Shown here: positions 22,241-36,470 of the stretch, piece after piece | How positions within the stretch are numbered: the first letter of the stretch is position 1 | Layout of the letters: the number at the start of each line of letters is the position of its first letter | Assembly: GCA_028386065.3 (NCBI GenBank) | Contig: JAKUCV010002075.1 | Location: forward strand, 132,807-196,806 | Reading direction: 5' to 3' | DNA length: 64,000 nucleotides | Source: Turnera subulata | Lineage: Eukaryota > Streptophyta > Magnoliopsida > Malpighiales > Passifloraceae | Program-made: the position numbers and the translations under genes | The notes under the pieces: generated by a model | Told to the model about the DNA's origin: nothing | The model's database searches: none | Seen by the model: only the letters and a program-made list of their open reading frames with translations

Positions 22241-24482
22241 TAGAGCTAGATCTTCAATGTCTAGATTGATCTTATCTTTACTTATGATTTATTTCTGAAA
22301 TTGTTTTTGATTTTGTGGTATTTATGTCTTATGCCCAACAATTTCAAACTTTCTGTTGTTCATGTATAGATTTATTTTGGGATTGGTCTTAACATTTTAA
22401 GTACTTGTTTGTTCTCATTTGGATGATTGGATCATTAGTTTGAAATGGATATTTTGTTAGAAGATTTTTTTTTGTCTTTTCACTGGCATTCTTACAAAAA
22501 TTTATGAAGAATTAATTAGGGGATCCCTTTTGAAGAATTCTTAGATAATAGGAGAAGCACTGATAGGAGAATCTTGTTGGAACAATAACAATCAACCTTA
22601 TCTAATTTGCTTAAAGGAAATTATGTTATTGAGGAACAACCTAACAAGTAATAACAATGAAGCTTATTTTAGCATAATAAAAATAAGGAAGCTTATTACT
22701 CTTAGAAAGAATCTAGGCTGCAAAAGTAGTTATATTAATTCTCTGAGACGGATTTAGAATGCCAAAAGCTAGTAATTCCATTACAGGTTATTTACCCGTC
22801 GAGAAATTGAGTTTGAGTTCTGCAAATTCTGCTAACAGGGCCACTTTGTCGCAGGTCTGATTTGGTAAATTAAAGTATAACAAAATTGAGTAGTGAACCC
22901 CAATTGGTCTAGATCCTTTATAATATGAATCCTCGTTTATTTACAGTTATTTGCTATTTATTTTACCGTCCATTACAATCTTTAACTACATACTCCCAAT
23001 TGATATTTTATTTTACTATTTTTGGCCTAACAGATTGAGTCTATTAGTTGGTTATTTTTTGCCTAGTCCCTGTGGATAACATCTTGTGTGCTACTGCGAT
23101 CTGTATGCTTGCAGAATCAAAATCGACACATCAATTCTTCTTGCAAATTATCTACAATCACAGCAGAAGGATCTTAATCAGTACCCTCCACATCATCAGT
23201 GTGTTTAATCTTCTTGTTACTATGTTGAATCAAATCCTGTTCCTGACTCGTTTTCTCACCCATCGCTGCAGGAACCGAATCATGAGTTCCTAACATAAAA
23301 ACCTAACGCTGGCACCGAATCATGAGTTTTTTCTTGATACTGAAGTTTTCTCTAAAACCGAGAAGAATTTTTAGGTTCGGGTTTTGTTAATATGAGGGTA
23401 TGTGAGTGCCATTTTTGTTAATCACGCACTCTATGATTTTGAAATTTTTAAAATAATTTTAGGGAAAAACAAACATAATATTTTTCAAGAGATAAATAGA
23501 TCTCTTAATCAACATTGATTTTGTTTCCTTATGAAATAAATCTTAAATAAATCAAATAAATATTTTTTATTAGAAAATAAAAATAAAAGAAGAATCAAGA
23601 GATATATTGGATTGCTAAACATTAGTAGATAATGATATATATTGAACTTCAATTGAAAACTATACCTATTAGTTAACCCAAACAATACTTGCTGTAATTG
23701 TGTAAAAAAATTAGCTACAGTCTGGAATGTCCGAAACAAGTTGAGGGCTTTTTGCTAGTTTCCACCAGAATAGGAACTTTCTTTTTTTTTTTTTTCTTTC
23801 AAAGAAATCTCCATCCTCCACTAGCAATGTTTTGTTTTTTCTGTTTTACTCTGTGGAAAAATTCCCATATTTCCCATCCTCCGGTTAAAATAACTGTTAA
23901 AACTGCTTGGGTTGGGGTCTTGTTTTTTTTTTTTTTTTGTTGATTTATTTTTTAACTGAATCAAGAAGAATCATAAGGGGCGGCATATTACCTTACCACC
24001 TGCGACACAACCTTTCCAGTTATGGTGGCGCTACTTCCATCTTTAGTTACCGCACCGCACGTACTACCTGTCCTTTCCACAGTTTCCACAACAAAGCACT
24101 AAAGCACCAAACACCCACCCCCACCCCACCACCACAGCATTTTTTTTCAAATCTACAACAAAGTACAAGCACAACAAAAGCCAGCACCTCACTGCCCCTG
24201 GATCCTGCCGCTAATCATTTTCAACTTTTTTCCTTTAAAAAGATTCACAGTTTACAGTTCACCCAAGGAATCAGACCAAAGTATACGTCGTTATCATCCG
24301 ACTTTTCATCAACTGCGTTTGCTTAGACGGCTCTTCTTCCCGGATAAGCCTGTATAACAGCAACATCGTATCTGTCTTTACTTTTGCCTTCTGTGATACT
24401 GATATATGCACGTGGTCGTGGAGGATATCTTATAATAGTAAGTTGGATTGGAGTCTTTACAGACGAATCCACACCCCTATAT
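22241..24482. other. intergenic region, upstream of XDH-A
   Basis: AT-rich spacer with T homopolymers at about 23779-23795 and 23921-23938. A C/A-rich stretch at 24100-24200 precedes XDH-A. CTTATAATA at about 24429 could be a TATA box but is weak and close to the start codon. No gene is supported. Confidence 0.4.
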
Positions 24483-27400
24483 ATGGGTTCACTGAAGAAC
24501 GAGGCGGACATGGAACAGACTGGAGATGATGCCTCGTCGTCCGGCGAGGCCATCCTCTACGTGAATGGAGTTCGCAGAGTGTTGCCTGATGGTTTGGCTC
24601 ACCTCACCCTTCTCGAGTATCTTAGAGGTAACTAATGGATGATGGGCGCCCAAGAATTCCACTTTTGAATCCAATAGCTTGCTTGTACTGTGTTCTTGTG
24701 TTTTGGACTTCTATCAAGTAAAGAGCTTGATGCAACAATTTGATGGGTGTTTCCTCCCTCCTGTTTTTTGTGTTCTCAATTTGGCAAGTTGCTTTTTTGG
24801 GGGTACGAAAATGGAGGGTAAAATACTAAAGGGAGCAGAAAGTCTTGCACACATTGGCTCACTGAGCTGCGTAAATTTAGTGTTTAAGTTTAATCAGCTA
24901 CTCCTTAATACTCCTATTATTAGCTGAATTTTGTGAATTTTTTTTTTGATTTACTAGAAACTTAATCATAGTAACTAACTGCCGTATTAGTAGAATTGGC
25001 TTAATTTCTATGTTGTCAGTCTTTGCCGAACTCTTTTAGTGCAACTGAGCAGGAAGGAGTGGCACTTGGAAAATTTTGGGATATAGATGATGATGTATTT
25101 GAATGCTGACCTTATTCTAGTTTCCCTCTCTATCTCTCTTCTCTTTCTGAATTTCTCTTCTGTTTTGACGTAATGAAGACATAGGTCTGACTGGCACTAA
25201 GCTAGGCTGTGGGGAAGGTGGTTGCGGTGCCTGCACTGTTATGGTCTCTCACTATAACAAAACATTGAGGAAATGTGTGTGAGTTTCTTATTCTGTTTCT
25301 TTTCTTCTTCCTTTGAGATTTCACTCAATTTGTGATGTATTCTATTATTTCTAAGGATCAATTGGAACTTTACCCTGGGAACATTCTTTTCAGGCATTAT
25401 TCGGTTAATGCATGCTTGGCTCCTTTGTATTCTGTTGAAGGGATGCACGTTATTACAGTTGAAGGAGTTGGCAATCACAAAAGTGGTTTGCACCCAATTC
25501 AGGTAGAAACATTGTTGTAACTATATTTTCTCTGTTTTTGTGCACAGTGCTCACTGTTAGCCGTTCTTTTGAATAATTCCTAAGGACCCTGTCTAAAATG
25601 TATTAACTTAATACTTATTGTTCGCTAACTTTTGCATACCTTTTGTGGGTTGGACTATGAAATCTGCTAGTACATTGTTAGTATCATAGTGTGGGAGTTG
25701 ACTATTGTACCAGTATCCATGAGGCATAATGTGAGAGATGAATCTTTACCTATCGGTCACTCCATTTTTTTCCCTGGGATTATACAGATAGTTTGTCCTA
25801 GTTGTGCGGGCACTTAATTGAGGATAATAGACTGCCTTGTTCATTCTATAAGTTTTGTATCTTTAACATTTAAACTTACTGTTTCTTCATGTCAAACCAT
25901 TTACAGTAAAAGAAATATTTATTAAAAAAATCTTTTGGGATACCTGAATGAGGTCTTACAAGTCTCTGCTTCTGCACTACATCCTGCAGGAAACCTTGGC
26001 TCGCTCCCATGGCTCCCAATGTGGATTTTGTACTCCTGGATTTATCATGTCAATATACGCACTATTGAGATCAAACCCAAACCCACCTACTGAGGAGCAA
26101 ATTGAGGAATGCCTTGCTGGAAATTTGTGCCGATGTACTGGCTACAGACCAATTGTTGATGCATTTAGAGTTTTTGCTAAAACAGATGATGCGTTGTATA
26201 CCCATACCTCCAGCGAGTTTCTCTGCCCATCAACTGGTAAACCTTGTTCATGCAAATCAGAAACTGTAAATAGCACACATAAGTATGAGCAAAATTTGGC
26301 TTGTTCCAATAAGTATAAACCTGTCTCTTACAGTGAGGTTGATGGTAGCAGATATACAGACAAAGAGCTTATTTTTCCTCCTGAGCTGTCACTGAGGAAT
26401 CCAAGTCCTTTGAACTTGAGTGGATTTGGTGGGCTTAAGTGGTACAGACCCTTGAGACTTCAACATTTGTTGGCATTGAAAGCAAAATATCCAAATGCAA
26501 AGTTATTGGTTGGCAACTCTGAAGTAGGGATAGAGATGAGGTTGAAGAGAATACAGTATGATGTATTGATCTCTGTTGCACATGTACCTGAACTCAATGC
26601 CTTGAGTGTTAAAGATGATGGCCTAGATATAGGGGCTGCAATCAAATTGACTGAACTCCTGCAAACATTTAGGAAAGTGGTCAATGAGCGTGATGCTCAT
26701 GAAACATCATCATGCAAGGCTTTCATTGAACAATTAAAGTGGTTTGCTGGGATGCAAATAAGAAATGTGGCATCTGTCGGAGGGAATATATGCACGGCCA
26801 GTCCCATATCAGACTTGAACCCTTTATGGATGGCTGCTAGAGCGCAGTTTAGAATCATTGATACAAAAGGAAACATTAGAACGACGTTGGCTGAGAATTT
26901 CTTTCTGGGTTATCGAAAGGTGGATCTTGCTAGTGGTGAAATTTTGCTATCAGTATTCTTACCATGGAATAGGCCTTTCGAATTTGTGAAAGAATTTAAG
27001 CAGGCTCACAGGAGGGATGATGATATTGCAATTGTAAATGCTGGAATGCGCGTATCTTTTGAGGAAAAACGTGAAGAGTGGATAGTATCTGATGCATCGA
27101 TTATTTATGGTGGGGTTGCCCCTGTGTCTTTGCGTGCTATTAAAACAAAGGAGTTTCTCGTTGGAAAGAATTGGAATCAGGAACTTTTTCAAGATGCTTT
27201 AAAAGTATTGCAAACGGATATTTTGCTCAACGAAGATGCTCCTGGCGGGATGGTGGAGTTTAGGAAATCTCTGACTCTTAGTTTCTTCTTCAAATTTTTC
27301 CTTTTTGTTATTCAACAGATGGAAGGGAAGAAATCCGTTACGGAAAGTATACCAGCATCTCATTTATCAGCTGTTCAACCATTCAAACGGCCATCAGTTA

Positions 27401-30400
27401 TGGGAAGCCAGGACTATGAAATTAAGAAACATGGTACATCTGTGGGCTTGCCAGAGGTTCATATGTCATCTAGACTTCAGGTATGTGAAAAATCAGAAGG
27501 ATGCATGATTTTACATTGGACATGGTGCATGCATGCACAAATAAGCTCAATTCAATATTTGAACTGTGTGGAAAGTTTTTGGGCTGGTTCTTAGTGCAGC
27601 TGACAAATTTGAGTTTCTTTTTTGGACACTTATTGCTTTTCCTGTCATGAGGCTTTTGCATAACTGCACAATCAACACTTCCAAATGTTGAATGACTTTG
27701 TATTTGTCATATCCAATGCATTTTGGTAGATATCTTTTTCAGGGGACTTGTGTCTTCATGATCTTCATTTGTAACTTTCTCTAGGTTACAGGGGAGGCGG
27801 AGTACGTTGATGACATACCAATGCCCTCCAATGGTTTGCATGCTGCATTAGTCTTGAGCAGAAAACCTCACGCCCGAATCCTCTCAATAGATGATTCAAA
27901 AGCCAAGTCCTCACCTGGGTTTGCGGGCATATTTTTAGCCAAAGATGTGCCTGGAGATAATCATATTGGACCGGTGGTTCATGATGAAGAGCTATTTGCG
28001 TCAGAGTTTGTGACTTGCGTTGGCCAGGTAAGAAGATTACCAAATGGTTGAGGTTTTATACTTTCCGTTGTCTTGATAGTTCTGTTCTTTTATTAAAGTT
28101 TTAACTAGTTGTGTTTAAAAGTTCTATGTGTTGATTACAATAAATTTAAACCCAACTCAATCTCTAATTGGAGCTATGATGAAAAAAAAAAAATGGTTTT
28201 AGTATTTGTAATATCAACAACATAAGCAGTCAAGACCTCTGTGCCCCTCTCACGTTCCAACCCAAGAAGCTTTAAAGGCAATAGCACAGATTGCTTGCTC
28301 TCCAGCATCAAGCTTGCAAGCTCTTGGCCAAATGCCCAAAAGTTGTGTGTTTGTATTGTAATACCCTGAACATAATTATGACCTGCTAAAGCTGATCTAT
28401 GGCAATGCAATACAATTAATAAATTTTCTATCGATTTTTTTTGTGAATATATGGAGATGAGATGGTTTCTTGGAATATATTGATTATTTTACTTTTTGGC
28501 GCACACTGACGCTTGGATATATTCTTTTTCCAGGTTATAGGAGTTGTTGTGGCAGATACTCATGAAAATGCTAAACTAGCGGCAAGAAAAGTTCACGTTG
28601 ATTATGAAGAACTTCCAGCAATATTGTCGATAGAGGAAGCAGTCAATGCTGAAAGTTTCCATCCCAACACTGAGAAGTGTTTGAAAAAGGGTGATGTGGA
28701 TCTCTTTTTTCAGTCAGGTCAATGTGACAAGATCATAGAAGGGGAAGTTCAGGTGGGTGGTCAGGAGCACTTCTACTTGGAGACTAACAGTAGTCTGGTT
28801 TGGACTGCGGATTGTGGCAATGAAGTTCATATGATTTCATCCACGCAAGTAAGTTATTTGTTTTCAGTGTTGTTCATAAGTTACCTCTTTCTCACTTACC
28901 CATGCCATACCTACAACGAAAATTAAACTAATGAAAGATGCACCGACTTCAAAGTAGAAGAGTAGATCTTAATGACAGATCTTCTCATAACCATGTCTTT
29001 TTTTTTTATGTACCAACAGGCATGCATTACTATATGTATGGTTGTAGAGTGGTTCCTGTTCTCGATGAATGTCTTTTATTGCATGCATGACTCTATTTCC
29101 ACATTGGTTCTCGTTACGGTTTGTAAAATGCATTGCTTGATTCTGCTCTCCGTTTCAGTGTCTTGGTCAAAGTATTTTCTTTTATAACAACTTCAAATGC
29201 ACACACTCCGTTGGTTCTGTCTTGATCTTAATTGCATTTTTTGGTTATTTGAAATATCATCTTTTAATGTTTCGATGCCCTGTAGCACAACTGCGAGCCT
29301 TAAATTTGATAGTGTTGTCAACCAAATGTGTTTGTGTGTCCATTGTACAGTGATTGTTTAATACATCTAAATCACAAGAGTCATGGCATTATATTCTGTG
29401 TGCAGGCTCCTCAGAAGCACCAAAAATATGTGGCTCATGTTCTTGGTCTTCCAATGTCAAAAGTAGTTTGTAAAACTAAGCGAATTGGCGGTGGATTTGG
29501 TGGAAAGGAAACAAGAGGAGCTTTCATCAATGCTGCTGCTTCTGTTCCGTCATATCTGCTGAACAGACCTGTAAAGCTCACATTGGACAGGGATGTAGAT
29601 ATGATGATAACTGGGCAGCGCCACAGCTTTCTGGGAAAGTACAAGGTGTCAATTTTATTTCTCATCCTGGATTTTTGTGTGTGTTCTATATATATATGTG
29701 TGTGTGTGTGTATGTATGTATGTGTGTGTATATATATATTGTTTTAATTGCAGAACATAAGGTAGAATTATTCTGGGTTTGAATTGCCACTTTATGGTTC
29801 CTGAAGTTCAAATGGAATATTTTACCACTATTGCATCTTCGTTAGAGGCCTCCAAACATGATCCTCATTCTTTGGTCTGCAGGCAGTATAATACATCTAG
29901 ATCAGCCATTTCTATGTTTCAGCTCAAAATGGAAAATTTGCACCTGCACATAACTGTTTCTTGGTCATGTCCTGAAGTAAATAAAAAGGATCTACAATAA
30001 TTTGGTTGTTTGCATTGGTTTGTCTTTAGCAAAGGAGAATGAGGTCGGGTAACAAGAAGGGGCGGGCACTAGGGGTGTCATGTTTTAACAGGGTTTACCA
30101 TGGATTGACGAAGCAAGAGGTGGCAATGGAAATCCAAGTAGTACAAAAAAATTGTTTTCATTCTCCCAATGTTAATACTTTTCATTGTCAGTTCATGTGC
30201 CTTAAAAATTTGGCTAGCTAAGAAAAAGCAGGAGAGACTTGTTGAAGCTTTTCGTATCAGGTGAACTTGGTAATATTCATGATGCAACTTCCTTGTAATC
30301 ACTTGACCACAGACATAGATTTCGCGAGCCAATAAAAGGAAAAAGAAAAAAGAACACTGGAAAACTGTTTTTGCCTTCCCCTCGTTCTGATGCTTTCCTT

Positions 30401-33400
30401 TGCTCATAGAAGTATCACTCTATACTTTTTTATGTTAGTCAATGGGTGTAACCTTTGACTAAATGAACTTCATTTTCCTTTAATTGCTCTGGAATTATTA
30501 GTCTAACTGAAGGCTTACAAATGTCCAAATTGTATTTAGGTTGGTTTCACAAATGAAGGAAAAGTACTTGCCTTGGATCTTGAGATCTACAATAATGGTG
30601 GAAATTCTCTTGACCTGTCTCTCCCTGTCCTTGAACGTGCAATGTTTCACTCTGACAATGTATATGAGATACCAAATATGAGGATAAGGGGTAAGGTTTG
30701 CTTTACTAATTTTCCCAGTCACACTGCATTCCGCGGATTTGGGGGTCCTCAAGGTATGATTATAGCTGAGAATTGGATTCAAAAAATTGCCATGGAACTT
30801 AACAAAAGCCCAGAAGAGATAAGGGTAGAACACTCATTCTTGTTAATTTATCATTTATTTACTTGCAGTTATATTTTTCCTTACTGATGATTTTTTATAC
30901 TCTGGGAACTCAGGAAAAAAATTTTCAAGGTGAAGGATCAATGACGCACTACAGCCAAAAACTGGAAAACTGTACTTTGGCCACGCTTTGGAATGAATTG
31001 AAGTCCTCCAGCAACCTTTCCATGGCTCGTGAAGATGTTAATCAATTTAATCTTCACAATCGGTGGAAGAAGCGTGGTGTAGCTATGGTCCCAACAAAGT
31101 TTGGCATATCTTTTACCACTAAGTTTATGAACCAGGTAATGCTTGTAACTATATTTGTGATGTTGATTTGTATAGTTGCTATTGTAAGCAGTATATGCTT
31201 GCCATACTTTCAGCCAAATTAAAAGGATTGTTTCAGTCATTTCTTTTATTTTTTTCGTTTCTACTCTTCTGTCGCTGGGCAGATCAAGTTTCCTATTCCA
31301 GATGTGTGGGATAGAAGGAATAAGTTGCTTCACAATCATAAGCAAGCTGTATAGTGAAGGATGAATGCAGCTATAAATCATATGAAGCTAATTCTAGGTT
31401 CAAAAATCATTTTCTCCAACGGTTTGACATTTGAGAATAATGGCTGTTTAAAATGATATTAGAACTGGAGGCTTTAGGATTAAAGTTACTTCTCCAATAC
31501 TCTATTGCTGCTGCTATTATAAAATGATGATTACATGGCGTGCTATGGAATCTGTGTTAGATAACATATTGTTCCTCAATGATTATCTGAAATTTGAGAA
31601 TCCAGAATTAGTTCTTACTTGTTTATGCTCTTCTTCATGTAGCAAGCGTCCAGATTGTTTCTTAAGTCTGTATCAGTTATTAAAGTGCTTCTTGACCTCA
31701 TCCTTGCATATTGTTATTTCTACTATTGGTCTTCGCAATTATCATACTTAGTACCAAAGTCCCACGTCCATCCTACTTGTTACATCCTGTTAGTATTGGC
31801 CAAAGAATATCCATTCATCTCAATGCCATAAATTGTCAAGACATGAAATAAATTTAATCCAAATAAGTCCAATTCTGATATTATACTTGGAACATCTGAC
31901 AAATTGTTTCCCTCGGTTTCTTTTTCTAATATTAATCCTGTCACGTATGGTACCTCTTTGAAGGATCCTGACTGTGTTCATTTCTTCTTAATTGCAGGCT
32001 GGTGCTCTTGTTCACGTGTACACTGATGGAACTGTTTTAGTTACACATGGAGGTGTTGAAATGGGGCAAGGTTTACACACAAAAGTTGCTCAAGTTGCTG
32101 CCTCTGCCTTTAATATTCCACTCAGTTCTGTGTTTATATCAGAGACAAGTACTGACAAGGTACGGAAAACCATGCTGCTGCTGGGGCTGTTTTTTCATTT
32201 TGTTTATTATATTAATTGTTATAGATTTGCCGATTCTGGCCTCTGGTGGGCCTTCTGCATGATTGCAATAGGAACTTAATATGATTTGATCCACTTTATG
32301 TGGAGTCTGAGGGAACCCCAAGAGTTGATAAAGTTGTATTCCACATGGAAAATGGTGGCATGAAAAGTTTGACTCAAGGGGAATGCTGTGATGCCTAGAC
32401 ATTGCTTATATCTACTTAATGCCTTTATAGTGCTGTTAATATCTGAAATCTCACAATTCTGGCTTAGGCCTAGCATCATTCCAATAATATCTAATTCATA
32501 CTCTACCTGTCTGTAATTTACTAATTTATGGATTGGGCCCATTTTGTTTTAAATATTACAAGATACTGGAAAAATATGCTTACGCTATAATTTAGAGTGC
32601 AAATGAAAAGTAGCACAACACTTACTTTCTTAGTTGTTGTAAATGTAATATAACTTGTTGGAAAAGTGGATCTCATCCATAAAATGTAGGATAGGGGAGA
32701 TTGTATTAAAGCATCGAATGGATTTTGTAATGTAAATGTATATGAGAACTCTCTGGTGCTTCTGAGTTGAACTTTTTTGGCTCTCATTGTTCCTTCATTC
32801 TTTGTTTCTGTCAACATCAAGCAGAACTATCATATATAGTTTCAAGGATCAAAAATGATTGCTAGAACCTGGCATTCTGAGGTGAAATGGGAAAATAAAT
32901 GCTGCATTTGTTTTTCTTTCTTAGTTTCTCTTTTTTATAAGCTTATCTTTTATTGATGTGTCTTTTGGCTTGCATTAAATGATCAGATTCCTTACTTCTC
33001 TTCTCCATATGTGTTTATTTGTGTGTTTTCTGCAAATCAGGTGCCCAATTCTACACCAACAGCAGCTTCTGCAAGCTCTGATATGTATGGAGCAGCAGTT
33101 CTGGATGCATGTGAGCAGATAAAGGCACGGATGGAGCCTGTTGCCTCGAAGCATAATTTCAGCTCTTTTGCTGAGGTAGCCTTTGGTTTTTTGGACTCCA
33201 TTGCATGGTTGTTCAGATCCTATATGTGATTTTTAGGATCCTATTTTCATCTTCACACTTTCATTTCTGAAATTTCTGTGGTTTTACTTCATCTGTTGGT
33301 ATAGATGTTCTGGTCTCAATCAATCGGAGCAGTGTACAGATGCAAATTAATGAAAGCACCTTAGAATGTAGATGGAATCTCTGTTTGAATAGCCTTTTGA

Positions 33401-34613
33401 AACTTGAATTTTCGTGACCATCTAAGTTCCTAATTGTTATGAATTTAGTCAAAGGTTCACTATTGATTTGGTGCTAAATTTTTTTTGCAGCTGGTCGGGG
33501 CATGTTACATGCAGCGAATAGATCTGTCTGCTCATGGATTTTACGTTGTTCCAGAGATTGGATTTGATTGGATATCTGGTAAAGGAAATCCATTTAGGTA
33601 TTTCACCTATGGAGTTGCATTTGCTGAGGTTGAGATTGATACTTTGACTGGAGATTTTCATACAAGGACAGCCAATATTATCTTGGATCTCGGTTTTTCT
33701 CTTAATCCGGCCATTGATGTTGGACAGGTGTGTTTCTCTCTCCTCCTGAGGTCTGTCTAATCACGATTGCAAACTTCAATTCATTGACCTCCCAAGTTGT
33801 ACTGCCTATAATTTAGTCCTTCTAGGAGAAACCCGGAATTTTGTTGGTCTCTGAATTCCTTTCTATTCTTGTCCAGAAAAGGAATTCCTTCTTGTGGCAA
33901 ACGCTTTGATAAGTTTGTATCTAACAGTTGTGCATTCCAATATGATACAGATTGAAGGAGCTTTTATACAAGGCTTGGGGTGGGTAGCCCTAGAAGAACT
34001 AAAATGGGGTGATGCAGCACATAAGTGGATTCCTCCGGGCTGCTTGTACACTTGCGGGCCTGGAAATTACAAGATTCCTTCCATAAATGACGTTCCATTC
34101 AAAATCAATGTTTCACTGCTAAAGGTAAGATTCTATCAACTTCTTGTCATTTGCTGTGATAATTTCATTCCTCAAAAACTATTTATTCTCAACATTTTTG
34201 GTTGCTTCTTTTCATGCTGTTGTTTTGACTTGAGCTGTCTCTTTCATCTCCAACATGTGTCAAGAAGATTGATTTGAACTCATAAAGAATGTTTTGCTTG
34301 TGCGTTTGATGATCTAACGTGGCCTTTAATTACAACTCTTTCTGCATCCATGATTCCTTTGCTTTCACAGGGTCATCCAAATAAAACAGCTATACATTCA
34401 TCAAAAGCTGTAGGTGAGCCTCCATTTTTCCTGGCTTCAGCCGTCTTTTTTGCCATCAAAGATGCTATCAAAGCTGCACGAGCAGAGGTCGGGCATATTG
34501 AGTGGTTCCCTCTTGATAATCCAGCAACACCGGAACGGATTCGTATGGCCTGTTTAGATGAATTCACTGCACCATTCGTGAGCTCCACTTATAGACCCAA
34601 GCTTAGTGTTTGA
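24483..34613 (+). CDS. XDH1: xanthine dehydrogenase, first tandem copy (XDH-A), 14 exons
   Basis: Oxidises hypoxanthine to xanthine and xanthine to urate in purine catabolism, using NAD+. Exons: 24483-24627, 25179-25278, 25394-25502, 25990-27480, 27785-28027, 28534-28848, 29406-29645, 30540-30824, 30914-31135, 31998-32159, 33041-33175, 33491-33727, 33951-34124, 34371-34613; all GT-AG. The joined frame is open and gives 1366 residues, the size of known plant XDH. [2Fe-2S] cysteines: C59, C64, C67, C89 and C129, C132, C165, C167. The FAD site reads LLVGNSEVG (290-298). Molybdenum-site equivalents of bovine Q767, K771, E802, R880, F914, F1009, T1010 and E1261 are Q801, K805, E836, R914, F948, F1043, T1044 and E1302. 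Start 24483 ([12 protein letters not shown]) resembles plant XDH N-termini; 24510 is an in-frame alternative. Likely the conserved housekeeping copy. Confidence 0.95.
29688..29738. repeat. TG/TA microsatellite in intron 7 of XDH-A
   Basis: Alternating TA, TG and TATG units (tatatatatgtgtgtgtgtg, then tatgtatg) directly after exon 7. A simple sequence repeat likely to vary in length between individuals. Confidence 0.85.
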
Positions 34614-35218
34614 AGCATCGATGAGAACATCTTCTATCTAGATCCATTATATGCAAGTTATCATACCTGTTTGTATCTTTATCTGTTTTCCTAGACCATT
34701 TCTGGAATCCTTATAAAAAGATACGAAAAATATGATCAAATGTAACATTTTCTTCACCTTGTAATAAAAACCATCTTAGGCTGCAAAGACCAGGGTAAGA
34801 AGTGCCAGTTAAATGTCAGTTGATGCAATAGCTGAGGAAGGATACTTCTCTGCTGCTACCTGTTTTGCTGTAATAATATTAATATTCACGAGCAGAAATA
34901 CAAACACTCGAAAATAAAGCTTATGATATCAAAGGTTTCCGTCGGGGAAGTAAACTAGATGCGTTCGCTTGTGCCAGCAGTTTATAGTATTAATTATGGT
35001 TAGAGGAATGTTATGTTAGCAATGTGTGTACCCTTTAAATAAATATCTTAACATACTTGAATACTTTTCCATCTACAAAAACCATGTCATGCCCTTTTAT
35101 GCATAAAACAAGATATCTTGACTTTTTTTCTCTCTCTACTTGCCTTCTTTTTCTTTTTCTTTTTTTTGCCATCACATTTTTTTTTTCTTTTGCTAATCTT
35201 TTTCTATTATGAGAATTT
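34614..35218. other. 3' flank of XDH-A
   Basis: Contains the XDH-A 3' untranslated region; AATAAA occurs near 34762. The rest is AT-rich spacer without a supported gene. Confidence 0.45.
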
Positions 35219-35714
35219 TGTGATGATCCAAGTCCTATATTAGAAGAAGTGAGAGAGGTCTTTGGCATATATGTAACGAAACAATTGACTACTAAATAAG
35301 TGAAATAACTTTAAGCTTAAGCTTTTGAGTCACTGGTTTTGGTCCATTCATGGAGTTTATTTTGGGCTAGTCAATTACTTGGTCGTGACAAAATTGTACT
35401 GGGGCCGATCTCACTCCAGTTTCATGTGGGCTTGGGCCATACGACTTTTGTCTCAGATTGAAACTGAGACAATGATCGGAACGGCCTGGTGATCGGGGTA
35501 CCTATAATTTGGATTTGGACTCTCCTTGCGAGGTCTAAAATTGGGAGAATGTAATGGCCCAAGTTTCACATCGGAAGCGGGTGAGAGAGGTCTTGGGCGT
35601 ATATGCACGACGTATTTGGCTAACAAATAACCTCAAGCTTAAGTTTTTACGTCACATGGTTTCGGTCCGGCCTTGGAGATTATTCTAGGCCAATCTACTA
35701 CTTGGGGCGTGACA
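35219..35714 (+). mobile_element. TRIM-type miniature LTR retrotransposon
   Basis: Two similar direct repeats of about 170 bp, 35219-35390 (TGTGATGATCCA...TCGTGACA) and 35550-35714 (TGTAATGGCCCA...GCGTGACA), flank a 159-bp interior. The interior starts with a degenerate tRNA-Met primer site (TTGTACTGGGGCC) and ends with a purine-rich tract (AAAATTGGGAGAA) next to the second LTR. No coding capacity. The size fits terminal-repeat retrotransposons in miniature. The two LTRs differ at many positions, so the insertion is old. No clean target duplication is visible. Confidence 0.75.
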
Positions 35715-35900
35715 TCTTTATAATATTTATATTGTAGTAGAATTTTCATGCAAGATGCATTAAATTGGAAAAATAAATAAACCCTGATAATGACTGTGAG
35801 AATTCTAAATAATATTTAATTAACATAAAAGAGCCGTTCACAACTAGTACTAGTTGAGGAGCCTCAGTAATAAATTTTTTCGTTCCATAAAAAAAAAAAA

Positions 35901-36470
35901 GATTTCTACATAGGTAGTCCAAAGCAAATCAAACCTAATTACTCAATTTAATTGAAGTTTTACCTATTAAAACAACATATTTATGGACTTAGATTATGCC
36001 TGTTACCTTACATGAATTTCACCATTTATTGCCTATAATCCTACGATGGTAACTAAGTAACATTGAAAAGGTGCATGATGTGGTTCTATAAATGGTACTT
36101 TTAAGAAAATTTAGCATGGATAATCCACACAAATTAAACTTAAATATCCAATTGTATTGTAGTTTTACTCATCGAAACAGCTTATAGTCTACTTGGATTC
36201 TGTTACCTTACATGAATTTACTGCCTATAAATGATAAGAAATTTCAGCACAGATGTCCATACCAAAACAAACTCAAATGCCCAAATTAATAATAATTTTT
36301 AGAAACTCAATTTATAGTATTCAGTCTTGTGAAGACAACCTGTGATCAGCTTGGTATTATGTTACCTTATATGAATTCTCTATTTATTGCCTACTATCCC
36401 ATTAATGGTAAGTGATGCTGAAATGGAAAAACTCATCTTGAAAAAGCACCTGGCTTTATAAATAGCCTGT
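35901..36470 (+). promoter_or_regulatory. triplicated promoter module upstream of XDH-B
   Basis: Three imperfect direct repeats, roughly 35901-36110, 36111-36238 and 36239-36470. Each contains GTTACCTTAYATGAATT (36002, 36202, 36361) followed by a tract like ATTTATTGCCTA and then a TATAAAT box (36087-36093, 36226-36232, 36457-36463). The last one, CTTTATAAATAGCC, is about 350 bases before the XDH-B start codon and is the most likely functional TATA box, with transcription starting near 36490. The unit lengths differ because of internal indels. Confidence 0.6.

Noticed and set aside
23907..24326. 139-codon frame upstream of XDH-A
   Set aside because: Low-complexity Ser/Thr/Pro composition without motifs, in the likely promoter region.
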